Source: Martinezella rhizogenes (GTDB lineage Bacteria; Pseudomonadota; Alphaproteobacteria; Rhizobiales; Rhizobiaceae). From it: a DNA stretch of 64,000 bases. Of this stretch, positions 51,839-60,932 are shown in pieces. Made by a program: the position numbers and the translations under genes. Where the stretch lies: contig NZ_JUHG01000014.1 of NCBI RefSeq assembly GCF_000799715.1, forward strand, positions 186,001 to 250,000. The letters are read 5' to 3'. Within the stretch, counting starts at the first letter, position 1. Each line of letters starts with the position of its first letter. Below the pieces are notes generated by a model. That model worked only from the letters and a program-made list of their open reading frames with translations, had not been told where the DNA came from and made no database searches.

Positions 51839-52342
51839 ATGCATCGCCATTTCAAGCATTTCATCCACCGTCATGAGCCGGAAGGCCACTGGCACGGACA
51901 TCTGAAATCCGGCATCGGCGCGGTTACGGGCATGATCGCGGTTGGCGGTCTGACGATTGCAACCGGCATTCCGCTGCTGATCGCACCCTTCGGCGCGACG
52001 GCCGTCCTGATCTTCGGCCAGCCGAACAGCCCGCTGGCGCAACCGGCCAATGTCCTTGGCGGCTATCTTCTGGCGGCGCTGGTCGGCAGCCTTGCCATGG
52101 CGCTGTTTCCGGGTCTCTGGTGGGCGGCGGCCATCGCGGTTGGTCTGGCCATCGCCGGCATGCTGATGTTGCGGGTGACGCATCCGCCGGCGGGTGCCGT
52201 GCCGCTGGTGGCACTCGGCTCGCATCTGTCAGCCTGGACGCTGTTTATGGTGGTCGGCCTCGGCGGATTGCTGCTGATCGCCATCGCCGTGCTGCATCAT
52301 CTCATCCCGCCGAAGCAGCAATATCCGCTGCGGGCGGAATAA
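51839..52342 (+). CDS. HPP family membrane protein with His-rich N-terminus
   Basis: 167 residues. Four membrane helices and the family motif THPPAGA in the second half. The first 21 residues contain eight histidines (H2, H4, H7, H10, H12, H17, H19, H21), a potential cytoplasmic metal-binding tail. HPP proteins include nitrite transporters of plastids and cyanobacteria. It is divergent from the imelysin operon. Confidence 0.88.
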   Translation: MHRHFKHFIHRHEPEGHWHGHLKSGIGAVTGMIAVGGLTIATGIPLLIAPFGATAVLIFGQPNSPLAQPANVLGGYLLAALVGSLAMALFPGLWWAAAIAVGLAIAGMLMLRVTHPPAGAVPLVALGSHLSAWTLFMVVGLGGLLLIAIAVLHHLIPPKQQYPLRAE

Positions 52343-52348
52343 ACTTCC

Positions 52349-53638
52349 TTACTGCTTGCGCTGCAGGCGGCAGAAGAAGAAGCCGTCGGTGTCGGTCGAT
52401 GCCGGTGTCAGCGTGATGGTCTTGCCATCCGACGAGAGCGGCTTCGGCGCTTCGTTACCGAACAGTTTTTCCCAGGAACTCAGCGCCTCGACCACCTCGA
52501 ACTCCGGATTGTTGGCGGCGAAGCGGTTGACCTGCGTCTCGTTTTCGTCCGGCAGGACCGAGCAGGTGACATAGAGCAACGCGCCGCCGGGGCGAACGAA
52601 TTCACCGGCCTGCGCCAGCGCTTCCTGCTGCTGGCTGATGCGCTCATCAAGGTTCTTCTGCGTCAGCCGCCATTTTGTATCGGGGCGCCGGCGCCAGGTG
52701 CCGGTGCCGGTGCAGGGCGCATCGACCAGCACCTTGTCGAATTTGCCGCGCAGGGCCAGCAGGGCGTTGCGTTCGTCGTGAACCTGGACATTGCGCGTGC
52801 CGGCGCGCTTCAATCGCTCGATGATCGGCGCCAGCCTCCGGCGATCGGTGTCATAGGCGTGGACCTGGCCCTTATTGTGCATTGCCGCCGACATGGCGAG
52901 CGTCTTGCCGCCGCCGCCAGCGCAATAATCGAGCACCTGGTCGCCCTCTTGGGGCAAGACGAGATCGGCAACGATTTGGGAGCCCTCATCCTGAACCTCG
53001 AACCAGCCCTTCTGGAAGGAGAGCTCGGCGGTGACGTTCGGCAGGCGCGATGCGCCTTCGCCGGCGGGAATGCGGATGCCGTTGCGGGCGATCTTCGAGG
53101 CCTGGGCTCCGGCGCGCTCGAGCGCCTTGACCGCCTTGTCGCGGCTGGACTTCAGCGCGTTGGCGCGCAGATCAAGCGTCGGCCGCTCGGCTAGCGCCTG
53201 TGCTTCGGCCAGCCAGCTATCGCCGAAAGCCTGCTGGAAGGAATGTTCGACCCATTCGGGGATATCGCCCTGGATATGGCGGGGGGCGTCGTCGAGCTTG
53301 CGGGCGGCAAACGCAGCCAGCGCCTCGGTGCTCGGTGCTTCCGGCGCGAATTTGTCGCCATCGAGTTCGGCGGCCAGCGCCTCGGGTGTCAGACCCCATT
53401 GGCGGAAGAGGACGGCATGGGCGAGTGCGGATGGGGTGTCGTCGCCCATCAACCAGGCATGTGACAGCCGCATGCGCAGGGCGTCATAGACGATATTGCC
53501 GATCGCGGCGCGGTCGCCGGACCCGGCGAAGCGATGGGCAAGTCCCCAATCCTTCAGGGCGTCGGCCACCGGTCGCTTGCGCGTTTCGATATCGGCAAGA
53601 ACTTCGATGGCACCCTGCAGCCGGCCGCCCAAACGCAT
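52349..53638 (-). CDS. rsmB: RsmB/NOP2-family RNA cytosine-C5 methyltransferase
   Basis: 429 residues. It is likely to methylate 16S rRNA C967. The NusB-like N-terminal domain covers about 1-130. The SAM motif is LDYCAGGGGKTLAM; the two conserved cysteines lie in VDAPCTGTGTW and LLYVTCSVLPDENE. The ATG at 53638 is the first reasonable start. It is convergent with the HPP gene (6-bp gap). Confidence 0.94.
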   Translation of the reverse strand: MRLGGRLQGAIEVLADIETRKRPVADALKDWGLAHRFAGSGDRAAIGNIVYDALRMRLSHAWLMGDDTPSALAHAVLFRQWGLTPEALAAELDGDKFAPEAPSTEALAAFAARKLDDAPRHIQGDIPEWVEHSFQQAFGDSWLAEAQALAERPTLDLRANALKSSRDKAVKALERAGAQASKIARNGIRIPAGEGASRLPNVTAELSFQKGWFEVQDEGSQIVADLVLPQEGDQVLDYCAGGGGKTLAMSAAMHNKGQVHAYDTDRRRLAPIIERLKRAGTRNVQVHDERNALLALRGKFDKVLVDAPCTGTGTWRRRPDTKWRLTQKNLDERISQQQEALAQAGEFVRPGGALLYVTCSVLPDENETQVNRFAANNPEFEVVEALSSWEKLFGNEAPKPLSSDGKTITLTPASTDTDGFFFCRLQRKQ

Positions 53639-53857
53639 TCACTACTCTCCTGCTTGGCACACGGCTCCGAAAATCACGATCGATCGTCGGAAACGCTCAT
53701 GTGCCTATCATGATGTCGCTGGCACCTCATCAATCCGCACGAATATATAGCACATGGCGGCAGATTATTGAGACGTCTCAACCGCGTGGTAGCCGCGATT
53801 GACGGAGAGAGCAAGCATTACGCCAAAACGCCGGATCGTTACCGGCGAATTCGCGGA

Positions 53858-54226
53858 TTACCTGGAAGCGACGATTTCATAGCAGACCTTGGCCGTGCCG
53901 GAGGAAACCATGCCGATATCCTGTGCGGCTGCACGGGAGAGATCGAGTACCCGGCCCCGAATGAAAGGTCCGCGATCGTTGATGCGAACGACGACGCTGC
54001 GGCCGTTATTGCGGTTGGTGACCTTCAGGCGTGTGCCGAAAGCAAGCGAGCGATGAGCGGCAGTAAGACGTGCGGAACTCATGCGTTCCCCGGAAGCAGT
54101 CTTGGTGGTTCCGCCGTACCATGATGCGCCCCCGCATCCCGTTGCTGCAAATGCGTCCGTAGAGAGGATAGCAAAAGAGGCGGATATAGTTGCGGCGATC
54201 GCAATAGCACGATTGATTTTCTTCAA
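53858..54226 (-). CDS. rlpA: RlpA-like double-psi beta-barrel protein
   Basis: 122 residues from a TTG at 54226 with GAGGG 10 bases upstream, giving KKINRAIAIAATISASFAIL as a normal signal peptide. The frame also opens at a GTG (54310), but that start lacks a ribosome site and breaks the signal. The mature part is the DPBB domain: ASWYGGTTKTASGERMSS, TAAHRSLAFGTRLKVTN and RINDRGPF. RlpA-like proteins bind or cleave denuded peptidoglycan. No C-terminal SPOR domain is present, so it is a short member. Confidence 0.88.
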   Translation of the reverse strand: MKKINRAIAIAATISASFAILSTDAFAATGCGGASWYGGTTKTASGERMSSARLTAAHRSLAFGTRLKVTNRNNGRSVVVRINDRGPFIRGRVLDLSRAAAQDIGMVSSGTAKVCYEIVASR

Positions 54227-54620
54227 ACCGATTTTTCCCTCAAGCAATTGAACTTGCGCCAGTAGGCGGCGAGGGCTTAAGCCGGGCCAAAAATGGCAAA
54301 AAAGTGCCACTGCCGATCACGGAGTGTTACAGTCTGTAACATTCGTGATTCATCGCGATTACTATGACAAGATGCCGGAAAATCGTTTCTTGGAAAAAAG
54401 CTAATGGAATCAGTTAAAAACAGAACAAATTTTCTCGACCCTCTGGTGTGATGCGAAAGATCACGAAAATCGGAAAAATAATTTTCCGACTTTGCCATAA
54501 TCGCTGCCGCATTTGTGCAATTTTAGAGATCGTTAACCATAAATATGGAGAAAATTGAACTAGGCCGTGTGGCTTAGTAGGAATTTTCATGCGAAATGGC
54601 TGCGGTAACCAAGGCTTCGT
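54227..54620. other. AT-rich leader/promoter region of rlpA
   Basis: 394 bp without a gene, notably AT-richer than its surroundings, with the dyad at 54316-54349. It should hold the promoter of the leftward rlpA-like gene; the epimerase gene ends at 54621. Confidence 0.6.
54316..54349. promoter_or_regulatory. Palindromic operator upstream of rlpA
   Basis: TGTTACAG-T-CTGTAACA (54325-54341) is a perfect dyad, and matching ATCACG/CGTGAT words extend it imperfectly to 34 bp. Its distance from the start (about 100 bp) suits a transcription factor site. Confidence 0.65.
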
Positions 54621-55493
54621 TTAGCCGCGCCAGCGCCTGGAAGCCCAGAGTTCGGCGAGCGACATGCGGTATTCCGGGTAGCGGAAAAGGAAGCCGAGGG
54701 AGCGTAGTTTTGCGTTCGAAACGCGCTTGTTCTCGCCATAGAACGAACGCGCCATCGGGGTCAGTTCCGCCGTCTCGAAAGGCTGCTCCGGTGGTGGCTC
54801 GACGCCCATCAGGCGGGCTGCTTCGACAATGATATCCTGCGGCGCGGCCGGTTCGTCGTCGGTGACATTATAGATGCCGCCGAGATGGCGGTCGGAGAGG
54901 AACTTGGCGCAGGCGCCGATGTCCTCGACACGGATGCGATTGAACACCTGATTGACCTTGATCAGCCGTCGCGCCGTACCCTTTTCCAGATTGCAGAAGG
55001 CGTTGCGGCCGGGACCATAGATGCCGGCAAGCCGAAGCACGGCGACCGGAATGCCAAGCCGGACGCCGACGCGCAGCCAGCCGTCCTCCGCTTCGACGCG
55101 CTCGACCGAGCGGCTGGAAACCGGATGCAGCGACGTCTCCTCGTTGATCCACGCACCCTTATGATCGCCATAGACGCCGACCGTCGAAAGGTATCCAACC
55201 CATTCGAGCTTCGGCATCAGCGTGGCGACATCGAGATGCGCCAGTCTGAGCAGCGGATCGCCGGCCGTACCCGGAGCGATCGATTGAATAAGGTGCGTGG
55301 CGGATTTCATCGCCTCGGCAAGCGCCGGCTCGAGCGTCTCGCCGTCGAAGACGAAGGCTTCCACGCCTTGGCTGGCGAGTAGATCTGCCTTGTCCGCCGA
55401 GCGGGTCGTGCCGGTGATGCGGACACCGGAGCCGGCGAAGGTCTTGGCGATAGCGGTTCCCGAATAGCCGCAGCCGAAAATCATCACATGCAT
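54621..55493 (-). CDS. NAD(P)-dependent epimerase/dehydratase family protein (YeeZ-like)
   Basis: 290 residues from the ATG at 55493, which shares its A with the TGA of queG (TGATG). The extended-SDR Rossmann motif is IFGCGYSGTAIAKTF; YLSTVGVYGDHKGAW supplies the Ser/Tyr region and LRLAGIYGPGRN the following strand. The substrate is unknown. Coupling to queG is typical of rhizobia. Confidence 0.9.
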   Translation of the reverse strand: MHVMIFGCGYSGTAIAKTFAGSGVRITGTTRSADKADLLASQGVEAFVFDGETLEPALAEAMKSATHLIQSIAPGTAGDPLLRLAHLDVATLMPKLEWVGYLSTVGVYGDHKGAWINEETSLHPVSSRSVERVEAEDGWLRVGVRLGIPVAVLRLAGIYGPGRNAFCNLEKGTARRLIKVNQVFNRIRVEDIGACAKFLSDRHLGGIYNVTDDEPAAPQDIIVEAARLMGVEPPPEQPFETAELTPMARSFYGENKRVSNAKLRSLGFLFRYPEYRMSLAELWASRRWRG

Positions 55494-56650
55494 CACGCCA
55501 CTCCCGCCAGTTTCCATTCGGCACGGACATCCGCGTCCGGCTCGTCGGTTCTTTCTGCCGCAAAAGCGAGGAATTCGCCAGCCGTCATCAGCCGCGACAG
55601 CGCCCAAACGGCCATACCGCGCACGACGGGCGAGGTGTCGCCGGAGAGACGACAGCAGGCGTCGATCAAGGTGCGATCATCGGAATTGCCGGCGGCGATC
55701 AGCACGTTGCGGACGAAGCGGTCGCGGCCGATGCGCTTGACTGGTGAGCCGCTGAAGAAGGCGCGGAAGGCGGCATCGTCGAGATCAAGCAGAAAGGCGA
55801 TCGACGGTTCCTTCAGGTCTTCGCGGGCGACGAGCTTCATCTCCGATGCTGAGCTGGCGAACTTGTTCCAGGGGCAGGCGGCAAGACAATCGTCACAGCC
55901 ATAGATGCGATTGCCGATCAACGGCCGGAGCAGTGGATCGATCGGCCCCTTATGCTCTATGGTGAGATAGGAGATGCAGCGGCGCGCGTCGAGCTGATAG
56001 GGCGCCGGAAAGGCCGCCGTCGGACAGACATCGAGACAGGCTCGGCAGGAGCCGCAATGGTCGATTTCGGCCTGGTCCGGCTCCAGATCGGCGGTGGTGA
56101 ACATCGAGCCGAGAAACAGCCAGGAGCCATGCGTGCGGCTGACGAGATTGGTGTGCTTGCCCTGCCAGCCGAGCCCCGCAGCGGCGGCCAGGGGCTTTTC
56201 CATGACCGGTGCTGTATCGACAAAGACCTTGACGTCTTCCTGCGAGCGCGCCGCAAAGCGGGTGGCGATCTCCTTCAGCCGGCCCTTGATGACGTCATGA
56301 TAGTCGCGGTTGCGAGCGTAGACGGAGATGGCCGCCTTATCCGGTTTCTCCAGAATGCCGCGTGGGTCTTCCTCGGGGCCGTAATTCAGGCCGAAGACAG
56401 CGATGGAGCGCACATCGCTCCAGAGCATGCGCGGATCGCCGCGGCGTTCGCGGGTCTCTTCCATCCACGCCATGGTGCCGTGGTAGCCCTGCTTGAGGAA
56501 CTGGTCGAGCCTGCCGCTGGCTTCGGGAATGGCATCCGGACTGGTGATGCGACAGAGATCGAAGCCCTGAGCTCGTGCTTCGTCACGCAGAAAGGCGGTC
56601 AACGCCTGCCGCCGCCCGCTTTCCTTTTCCGCTGTACGGTCTTCGGGCAT
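55493..56650 (-). CDS. queG: Epoxyqueuosine reductase
   Basis: 385 residues. QueG performs the last step of queuosine synthesis, a cobalamin-dependent reduction of epoxyqueuosine in tRNA. Two 4Fe-4S motifs are visible: CGSCRACLDVCP and CDDCLAACPWNKF. The N-terminal GLNYGPEEDP and ISVYARNRDYHDV regions fit the cobalamin-binding core, and HEAT-like repeats end the protein. It overlaps the downstream epimerase by 1 bp. Confidence 0.96.
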   Translation of the reverse strand: MPEDRTAEKESGRRQALTAFLRDEARAQGFDLCRITSPDAIPEASGRLDQFLKQGYHGTMAWMEETRERRGDPRMLWSDVRSIAVFGLNYGPEEDPRGILEKPDKAAISVYARNRDYHDVIKGRLKEIATRFAARSQEDVKVFVDTAPVMEKPLAAAAGLGWQGKHTNLVSRTHGSWLFLGSMFTTADLEPDQAEIDHCGSCRACLDVCPTAAFPAPYQLDARRCISYLTIEHKGPIDPLLRPLIGNRIYGCDDCLAACPWNKFASSASEMKLVAREDLKEPSIAFLLDLDDAAFRAFFSGSPVKRIGRDRFVRNVLIAAGNSDDRTLIDACCRLSGDTSPVVRGMAVWALSRLMTAGEFLAFAAERTDEPDADVRAEWKLAGVA

Positions 56651-56662
56651 GGCGAGCCCTCG

Positions 56663-57355
56663 TCAGAAATCCAGATCGGCGTAGTGCGATACCGGGGTGA
56701 TGGCGCGCACGCGCTCCGCCAGGATCGGGCGGAAGGACGGGCGCGATTTCATCCGCTGGTACCATTCTTTGACAACGGGCGATTCCGCCCAGTCGATTTC
56801 GCCGAGATAATCGAGAACGGAAATCGAGGCCGCCGCCGCGAGATCCGCATAGCTCATCCGGTCGCCGGCGAGCCATTGTCTGGAACCCGCGAGCCAGGAG
56901 AGATATTTCATGTGTTGGCGGATATTGCCGCGCGCCATGCGCATCAGCTTGGAATCGGGCGCACCGCCACCCTGATCGGCGGTCATCTGCAGCTTATAGA
57001 CCCGCTCGCGCACCAACGGCCGCGTCACGTCCTGCTCCATCTTCTGCATGAACCATTCCGTCAGCCGGCGGATTTCGGCGCGCTGGAACGGATCTTCGGC
57101 CAGAAGCCGGCGGTCGCGCTTCAGCACGCCATGGGTCTCGTCGAGATATTCGGAAATCACGGTCGCGCCGCAGAGCGCCCGCATGCTGTCGTCAACATAG
57201 ACCGGCAGGGTGCCGGCCGGGTTGAGCGCCAGGAAGTCGCGTCGCTTTTCCCACGTCTGTTCCTCGATCAGTTCCGTCTGATAGCCGTATTCGGTCAGGA
57301 TCAGACGGACGAACCGTGACGGAGATGACATGGAGTGATGATACAGCGTCGGCAT
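56663..57355 (-). CDS. Glutathione S-transferase family protein
   Basis: 230 residues. The thioredoxin-like N-domain starts LYHHSMSSPSRFVRLILTEYG, with Ser at the glutathione-activating position, and 'NPAGTLPVYVDD' carries the cis-Pro. The C-terminal helical domain follows, with MSYADLAAAASI. It lies 12 bp upstream of queG on the same strand and may be cotranscribed. Confidence 0.93.
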   Translation of the reverse strand: MPTLYHHSMSSPSRFVRLILTEYGYQTELIEEQTWEKRRDFLALNPAGTLPVYVDDSMRALCGATVISEYLDETHGVLKRDRRLLAEDPFQRAEIRRLTEWFMQKMEQDVTRPLVRERVYKLQMTADQGGGAPDSKLMRMARGNIRQHMKYLSWLAGSRQWLAGDRMSYADLAAAASISVLDYLGEIDWAESPVVKEWYQRMKSRPSFRPILAERVRAITPVSHYADLDF

Positions 57356-57507
57356 TGATACTCGGGCTTTTGTGATTGATGCTTATAGGCGGTTCGGGTT
57401 CGTCATGATTGCGACCCTAGTCATGCGTCATCGGTTGAAGCTATAGGAGCTTGGCCTAGTTAACACAAGCGAATCGGGCCGCCCCGCCGTTTGACAAAGG
57501 ACACAAT

Positions 57508-58317
57508 ATGGCTGAACAAATTATTATCGCGCTGGTTTTGGGCCTCGTGGAAGGCCTTACGGAGTTTATTCCCGTCTCCTCCACGGGTCATTTGATATTG
57601 ATTGGACATTTTCTCGGCTTCAAATCCGCAGGCACTTTCGAAGTTCTCATCCAGCTCGGTGCGATTCTCGCCATCTTGCTCGTCTATTTCAATCGCCTCG
57701 TCCAAATCGCCAAGGCCTTGCCGGTCAGCGTCAAGGCGCGGCATTTCGTGCTGGCCGTCCTCTTCGGTTTTCTGCCGGCGGCGGTCATCGGCGCGCTCGC
57801 GCATGATTTCATCAAGGGCGTGCTGTTCGAGACGCCTATCCTCATCTGTATCTCGCTGATTCTCGGCGGTATCGTCCTGCTCGTCATCGACAGGATCGAG
57901 TTCAAGCCGAAATATACCAGCGCCTACGATTTCTCGTGGCCGATGGCGATCAAGATCGGCTTCTTCCAGTGCCTGGCGATGATCCCCGGTACTTCGCGTT
58001 CCGGCTCAACGATCGTCGGTGCCCTGCTGCTCGGCGCGGATAAGCGCTCGGCCGCCGAGTTTTCCTTCTTCCTCGCCATGCCGACCATGGTCGGCGCCTT
58101 CACGCTGGATCTGTGGAAAAGCCGCAACGATCTCACCATGGCCGACGGCCAGCTGATCGTCATCGGTTTCGTCGCCGCCTTCATCACGGCGCTGTTCGTG
58201 GTCCGGGCATTGCTCGATTTCGTCTCGCGCCGCGGCTACGCCCCCTTCGCATGGTGGCGTATCGGCGTCGGCGCTCTCGGACTGATCGGCCTTGGCTACC
58301 AGCACATGATCGGCTGA
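57508..58317 (+). CDS. uppP: Undecaprenyl-diphosphatase (BacA/UppP)
   Basis: 269 residues, eight membrane helices. It recycles undecaprenyl diphosphate to the monophosphate used by wall and glycan synthesis, and gives some bacitracin resistance. Both active-site motifs are present: EGLTEFIPVSSTGHL (about 15-30) and PGTSRSGSTI (about 158-167). An AAAGGA site precedes the ATG at 57508. Confidence 0.97.
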   Translation: MAEQIIIALVLGLVEGLTEFIPVSSTGHLILIGHFLGFKSAGTFEVLIQLGAILAILLVYFNRLVQIAKALPVSVKARHFVLAVLFGFLPAAVIGALAHDFIKGVLFETPILICISLILGGIVLLVIDRIEFKPKYTSAYDFSWPMAIKIGFFQCLAMIPGTSRSGSTIVGALLLGADKRSAAEFSFFLAMPTMVGAFTLDLWKSRNDLTMADGQLIVIGFVAAFITALFVVRALLDFVSRRGYAPFAWWRIGVGALGLIGLGYQHMIG

Positions 58318-58352
58318 AGCGGCCGGCAAGTCGACATAATGAAGACAATTGA

Positions 58353-58375
58353 GGCCGGTGAGAACCGGCCTTTTT
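58353..58375 (+). terminator. Terminator after uppP
   Basis: GGCCGGT-GAGA-ACCGGCC followed by TTTTT, a classic Rho-independent terminator 35 bp past the stop. Confidence 0.9.
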
Positions 58376-58384
58376 CATGCTCGA

Positions 58385-58549
58385 TCAGTTCGAGGATGAA
58401 GCGTCGATGGAGCCCGTCGTGCAGGGATCGACGCCATAGGTCGGCGTGCATTCACCCTTGACCGAAGCGATGCTGCCACGGGCCATGAACGAACCCGCGA
58501 GGATCACCAGTGCCGCGCACGCAAACAGAAGCGCGATAGACTTACCCAT
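58385..58549 (-). CDS. Small exported protein with two cysteines
   Basis: 54 residues from the ATG at 58549 (GGAAAGG upstream); longer in-frame starts to 58651 lack sites. One hydrophobic helix (SIALLFACAALVILAGSFM) is followed by a short tail with two Cys separated by eight residues (GECTPTYGVDPCTTGS), likely a periplasmic disulfide. No family is recognised by name. Confidence 0.65.
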   Translation of the reverse strand: MGKSIALLFACAALVILAGSFMARGSIASVKGECTPTYGVDPCTTGSIDASSSN

Positions 58550-58778
58550 CGAAAAATGCCTTTCCGCAGAAGTAGAGCGCGCCACGACGTGGCTCCTTGG
58601 GTGAGCCTCTGGACGCGCGGTTGTGTTAGTCAGTGACGTGACCAATAGCAATAAATGTTCATGTTAAATTTGACGTTAATGCTACTATTTTTGAGGTGCG
58701 TCTTTTCGGCAACGCCAGGCTGTGAGTTAAGCCGGCGCGCGCGCTACCCAGAAGATCATCAGCAGAGCTGAAGAAACG

Positions 58779-58810
58779 AAAAACGCCGTCCGGTCGAAAC
58801 CAGACGGCGC
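58779..58810 (-). terminator. Terminator after the NDUFA9-like gene
   Basis: On the minus strand GCGCCGTCTGG and CCGGACGGCG form a stem with a short loop, then TTTTTCGTTTC. It lies 26 bp after the stop at 58836. Confidence 0.88.
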
Positions 58811-58835
58811 TCGAATGTCTCGAACGATGGAAGCG

Positions 58836-59816
58836 TCAGGCGGCCTTGCCGGAACCGGTGAACTGGCCCTGCGGGCGATAGCGCACCAGATAGGACGGCA
58901 GTACGGAGACGAGGAGCGTCGGCAGCAGGCCGATGCCCTTCAGCGTCCGTCCCTCGGCTTCGGCTTCCTTGGAGACGATATTGTCGCTCTTCAGCAGCGT
59001 GACCTGGTCGGAGGTGATCGGCGGCGTGATCAGCGGCACCAGCGACGCGACCGAGCCGATCAGCGAGGCCAGCCCGAAGGGGATGGAGACCAGCGGCTTC
59101 TTGCGATTGATAACCGCAAGCGTGGTCTCGAGACATTCGCGGAAAGACAGCACTTCCGGACCGCCGAGTTCGTAGATCGTGCCGGCCTTCAGCTTGCCGT
59201 CGACCCCACGGGCGACTGCCTCGGCAACATCCTCGACATAAACAGGCTGGAATTTCGTCTTGCCGCCGCCGATCAGCGGCAGGAAGGGTGCCGAGCGCGA
59301 CATGTCGGCGAATTTGTTGAAGAAGCCGTCTTCCGGTCCGAAGACGATCGACGGCCGCAGGATAACAGCATCCGGCTTGATCGAGAGAATGGCGGCTTCG
59401 GCGCGGCCCTTGGTGCGGGCATAGGCCGAGGGCGAATTGGCGTTTGCGCCGAGAGCGGAGACATGCGTCAGCGAAGCGCCGACGCCGCGCGCGGCTTCAG
59501 CGATGGCCTTGGCGCCGAATTCCTGCACGGCGTCGAAGGTGTTGCGGCCGCTTTCAGCGAGAATGCCGACGCAGTTGACCACATGCTGCGCGCCTTCGAC
59601 GGCGCGGTCGATGGAGTTGCGGTAGCGCAGGTTGGCCTGCACGATCGAAATCTGGCCAAGATTGCCCTGCGGCTGCAGGAAGCCCGCAAGATCGGGACGA
59701 CGAACGGCAACACGGATGCGGTAGCCGCGCTTGGCGAGCGCGCGCACGACATGCCGCCCGATGAAGCCTGATCCTCCGAACACGGTTACGAGTGGCGGAA
59801 GGTTGGACAGGGTCAT
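58836..59816 (-). CDS. Complex I NDUFA9 subunit-family NAD(P)-binding protein
   Basis: 326 residues. Atypical SDR with the Rossmann motif VTVFGGSGFIGRHVVRAL at the start, HVVNCVGIL and 'YARTKGRAEAAIL'. It matches the family named after the mitochondrial complex I assembly subunit NDUFA9, common in alphaproteobacteria. Its bacterial role is uncertain. A strong terminator follows. Confidence 0.92.
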   Translation of the reverse strand: MTLSNLPPLVTVFGGSGFIGRHVVRALAKRGYRIRVAVRRPDLAGFLQPQGNLGQISIVQANLRYRNSIDRAVEGAQHVVNCVGILAESGRNTFDAVQEFGAKAIAEAARGVGASLTHVSALGANANSPSAYARTKGRAEAAILSIKPDAVILRPSIVFGPEDGFFNKFADMSRSAPFLPLIGGGKTKFQPVYVEDVAEAVARGVDGKLKAGTIYELGGPEVLSFRECLETTLAVINRKKPLVSIPFGLASLIGSVASLVPLITPPITSDQVTLLKSDNIVSKEAEAEGRTLKGIGLLPTLLVSVLPSYLVRYRPQGQFTGSGKAA

Positions 59817-59927
59817 GGCAGGCTCCTCGAAAGGCTTAGATGGGGCTGATCTGGTTTCGTCTTAGCCGATCCGAGGGCCGAGGTGAAGTGCCATCGCGCC
59901 GCATCGTCGAGCTGCTTTTTGAATGCG

Positions 59928-60215
59928 TCAGACGCCTTCGACGACGACCATTTCCGCGTCCGCCACTTCCTGGCGGATTTTGGCGGCGATCTGGTATTCC
60001 GGCGAGTTGTAGCAATCGACGGCATGTTGCAGCGACGGGAATTCAATGACGACGTTGCGGCTGCGCGCCTGGCCTTCCAGCGGCGTGAAAGCACCGCCGC
60101 GCGCCAGGAAATTCGCGCCATATTGCTCGAAAGCCGGCTTGGCGGCGGCAACATAGTCCTTGTAGCGTTCGAGGTCGCGAACATCCACGCGAGCGATCCA
60201 GTATCCCTTTGCCAT
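59928..60215 (-). CDS. DUF1330 family protein
   Basis: 95 residues, a ferredoxin-like alpha/beta domain typical of DUF1330 (KGYWIARVDVRDLERYKDYV, GGAFTPLEGQARSRNVVIEFPS, CYNSPEYQ). Function is unknown. GGAGG precedes the ATG at 60215. It sits 23 bp downstream of pyrF on the same strand. Confidence 0.92.
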   Translation of the reverse strand: MAKGYWIARVDVRDLERYKDYVAAAKPAFEQYGANFLARGGAFTPLEGQARSRNVVIEFPSLQHAVDCYNSPEYQIAAKIRQEVADAEMVVVEGV

Positions 60216-60238
60216 GTTCGGCCTCCTGTATCTTGGAA

Positions 60239-60931
60239 TTAGAGTGCGGCATCCATTTCCGAGAGAATGGCCCGGGCAGCCTCCCTCGGGTCTGCGGCCT
60301 TGACGATCGGTCGTGCCACCACGAGATGGCTCGATCCGGCCCTGATGCCCTCGGCCGGCGTCATCACGCGCTTCTGGTCGCCCTTGTCGCTGCCCGCTGG
60401 GCGGATGCCGGGGGTGACCAGCGCCATATCCGGGCCGATGATCTTGCGCACGGCCGAGGCTTCCTCGGCCGAGCAGACGATGCCGCCCATGCCGGCGAGA
60501 AGCGCCTGTTCGGCGCGCTTCAGCACCAGCGTATGCGGGTCGTATTCGTATCCGGCGGCGATCAGGTCCTCCTCGTCCATCGAGGTCAGCACGGTGACAC
60601 CGAGCAGGCAGAGGTCGGAGCCCTTGGCTGCCGCAACGGCCGCTTTCATCGCCTTCGGATAGGCGTGCAGCGTCAGCATCGACATGCCCATCTTGACGAT
60701 GTTCTCGACGCCGGAGGCGACGGTGTTGTCGATATCGAGCAGCTTCATGTCGAGGAAGATCTTCTTGCCGTCCTTGGCAAGGTCGCGGGCAAATTCCAGC
60801 CCGCCGGCAAAGGCCAGCTGATAGCCGATCTTGTAATAGAGAATATCGTCGCCGAGGGCGCTAACGACCTTTTCGGCCTCCTGAAGGTTTGGAACATCCA
60901 GTCCAACGATCAAGCGGTCGCGCGCGGTCAT
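60239..60931 (-). CDS. pyrF: Orotidine 5'-phosphate decarboxylase
   Basis: 230 residues from the ATG at 60931; a longer frame to 60994 would run into the upstream gene. It makes UMP from OMP, the last step of pyrimidine synthesis. Active-site elements: LIVGLDVPN, IFLDMKLLDIDNTV (Asp-Lys-x4-Asp) and TPGIRPAGSDKGDQKR. The start lies one base after the stop of the phosphatase gene. Confidence 0.97.
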   Translation of the reverse strand: MTARDRLIVGLDVPNLQEAEKVVSALGDDILYYKIGYQLAFAGGLEFARDLAKDGKKIFLDMKLLDIDNTVASGVENIVKMGMSMLTLHAYPKAMKAAVAAAKGSDLCLLGVTVLTSMDEEDLIAAGYEYDPHTLVLKRAEQALLAGMGGIVCSAEEASAVRKIIGPDMALVTPGIRPAGSDKGDQKRVMTPAEGIRAGSSHLVVARPIVKAADPREAARAILSEMDAAL

Positions 60932-60932
60932 C

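Noticed and set aside
53639..53857. Possible small gene between rsmB and rlpA
   Set aside because: Only a plus-strand frame antisense to rlpA extends through it; no ribosome site or family match.
55952..57319. 455-codon open frame on the plus strand
   Set aside because: Antisense to queG and the GST gene, both of which have clear motifs.
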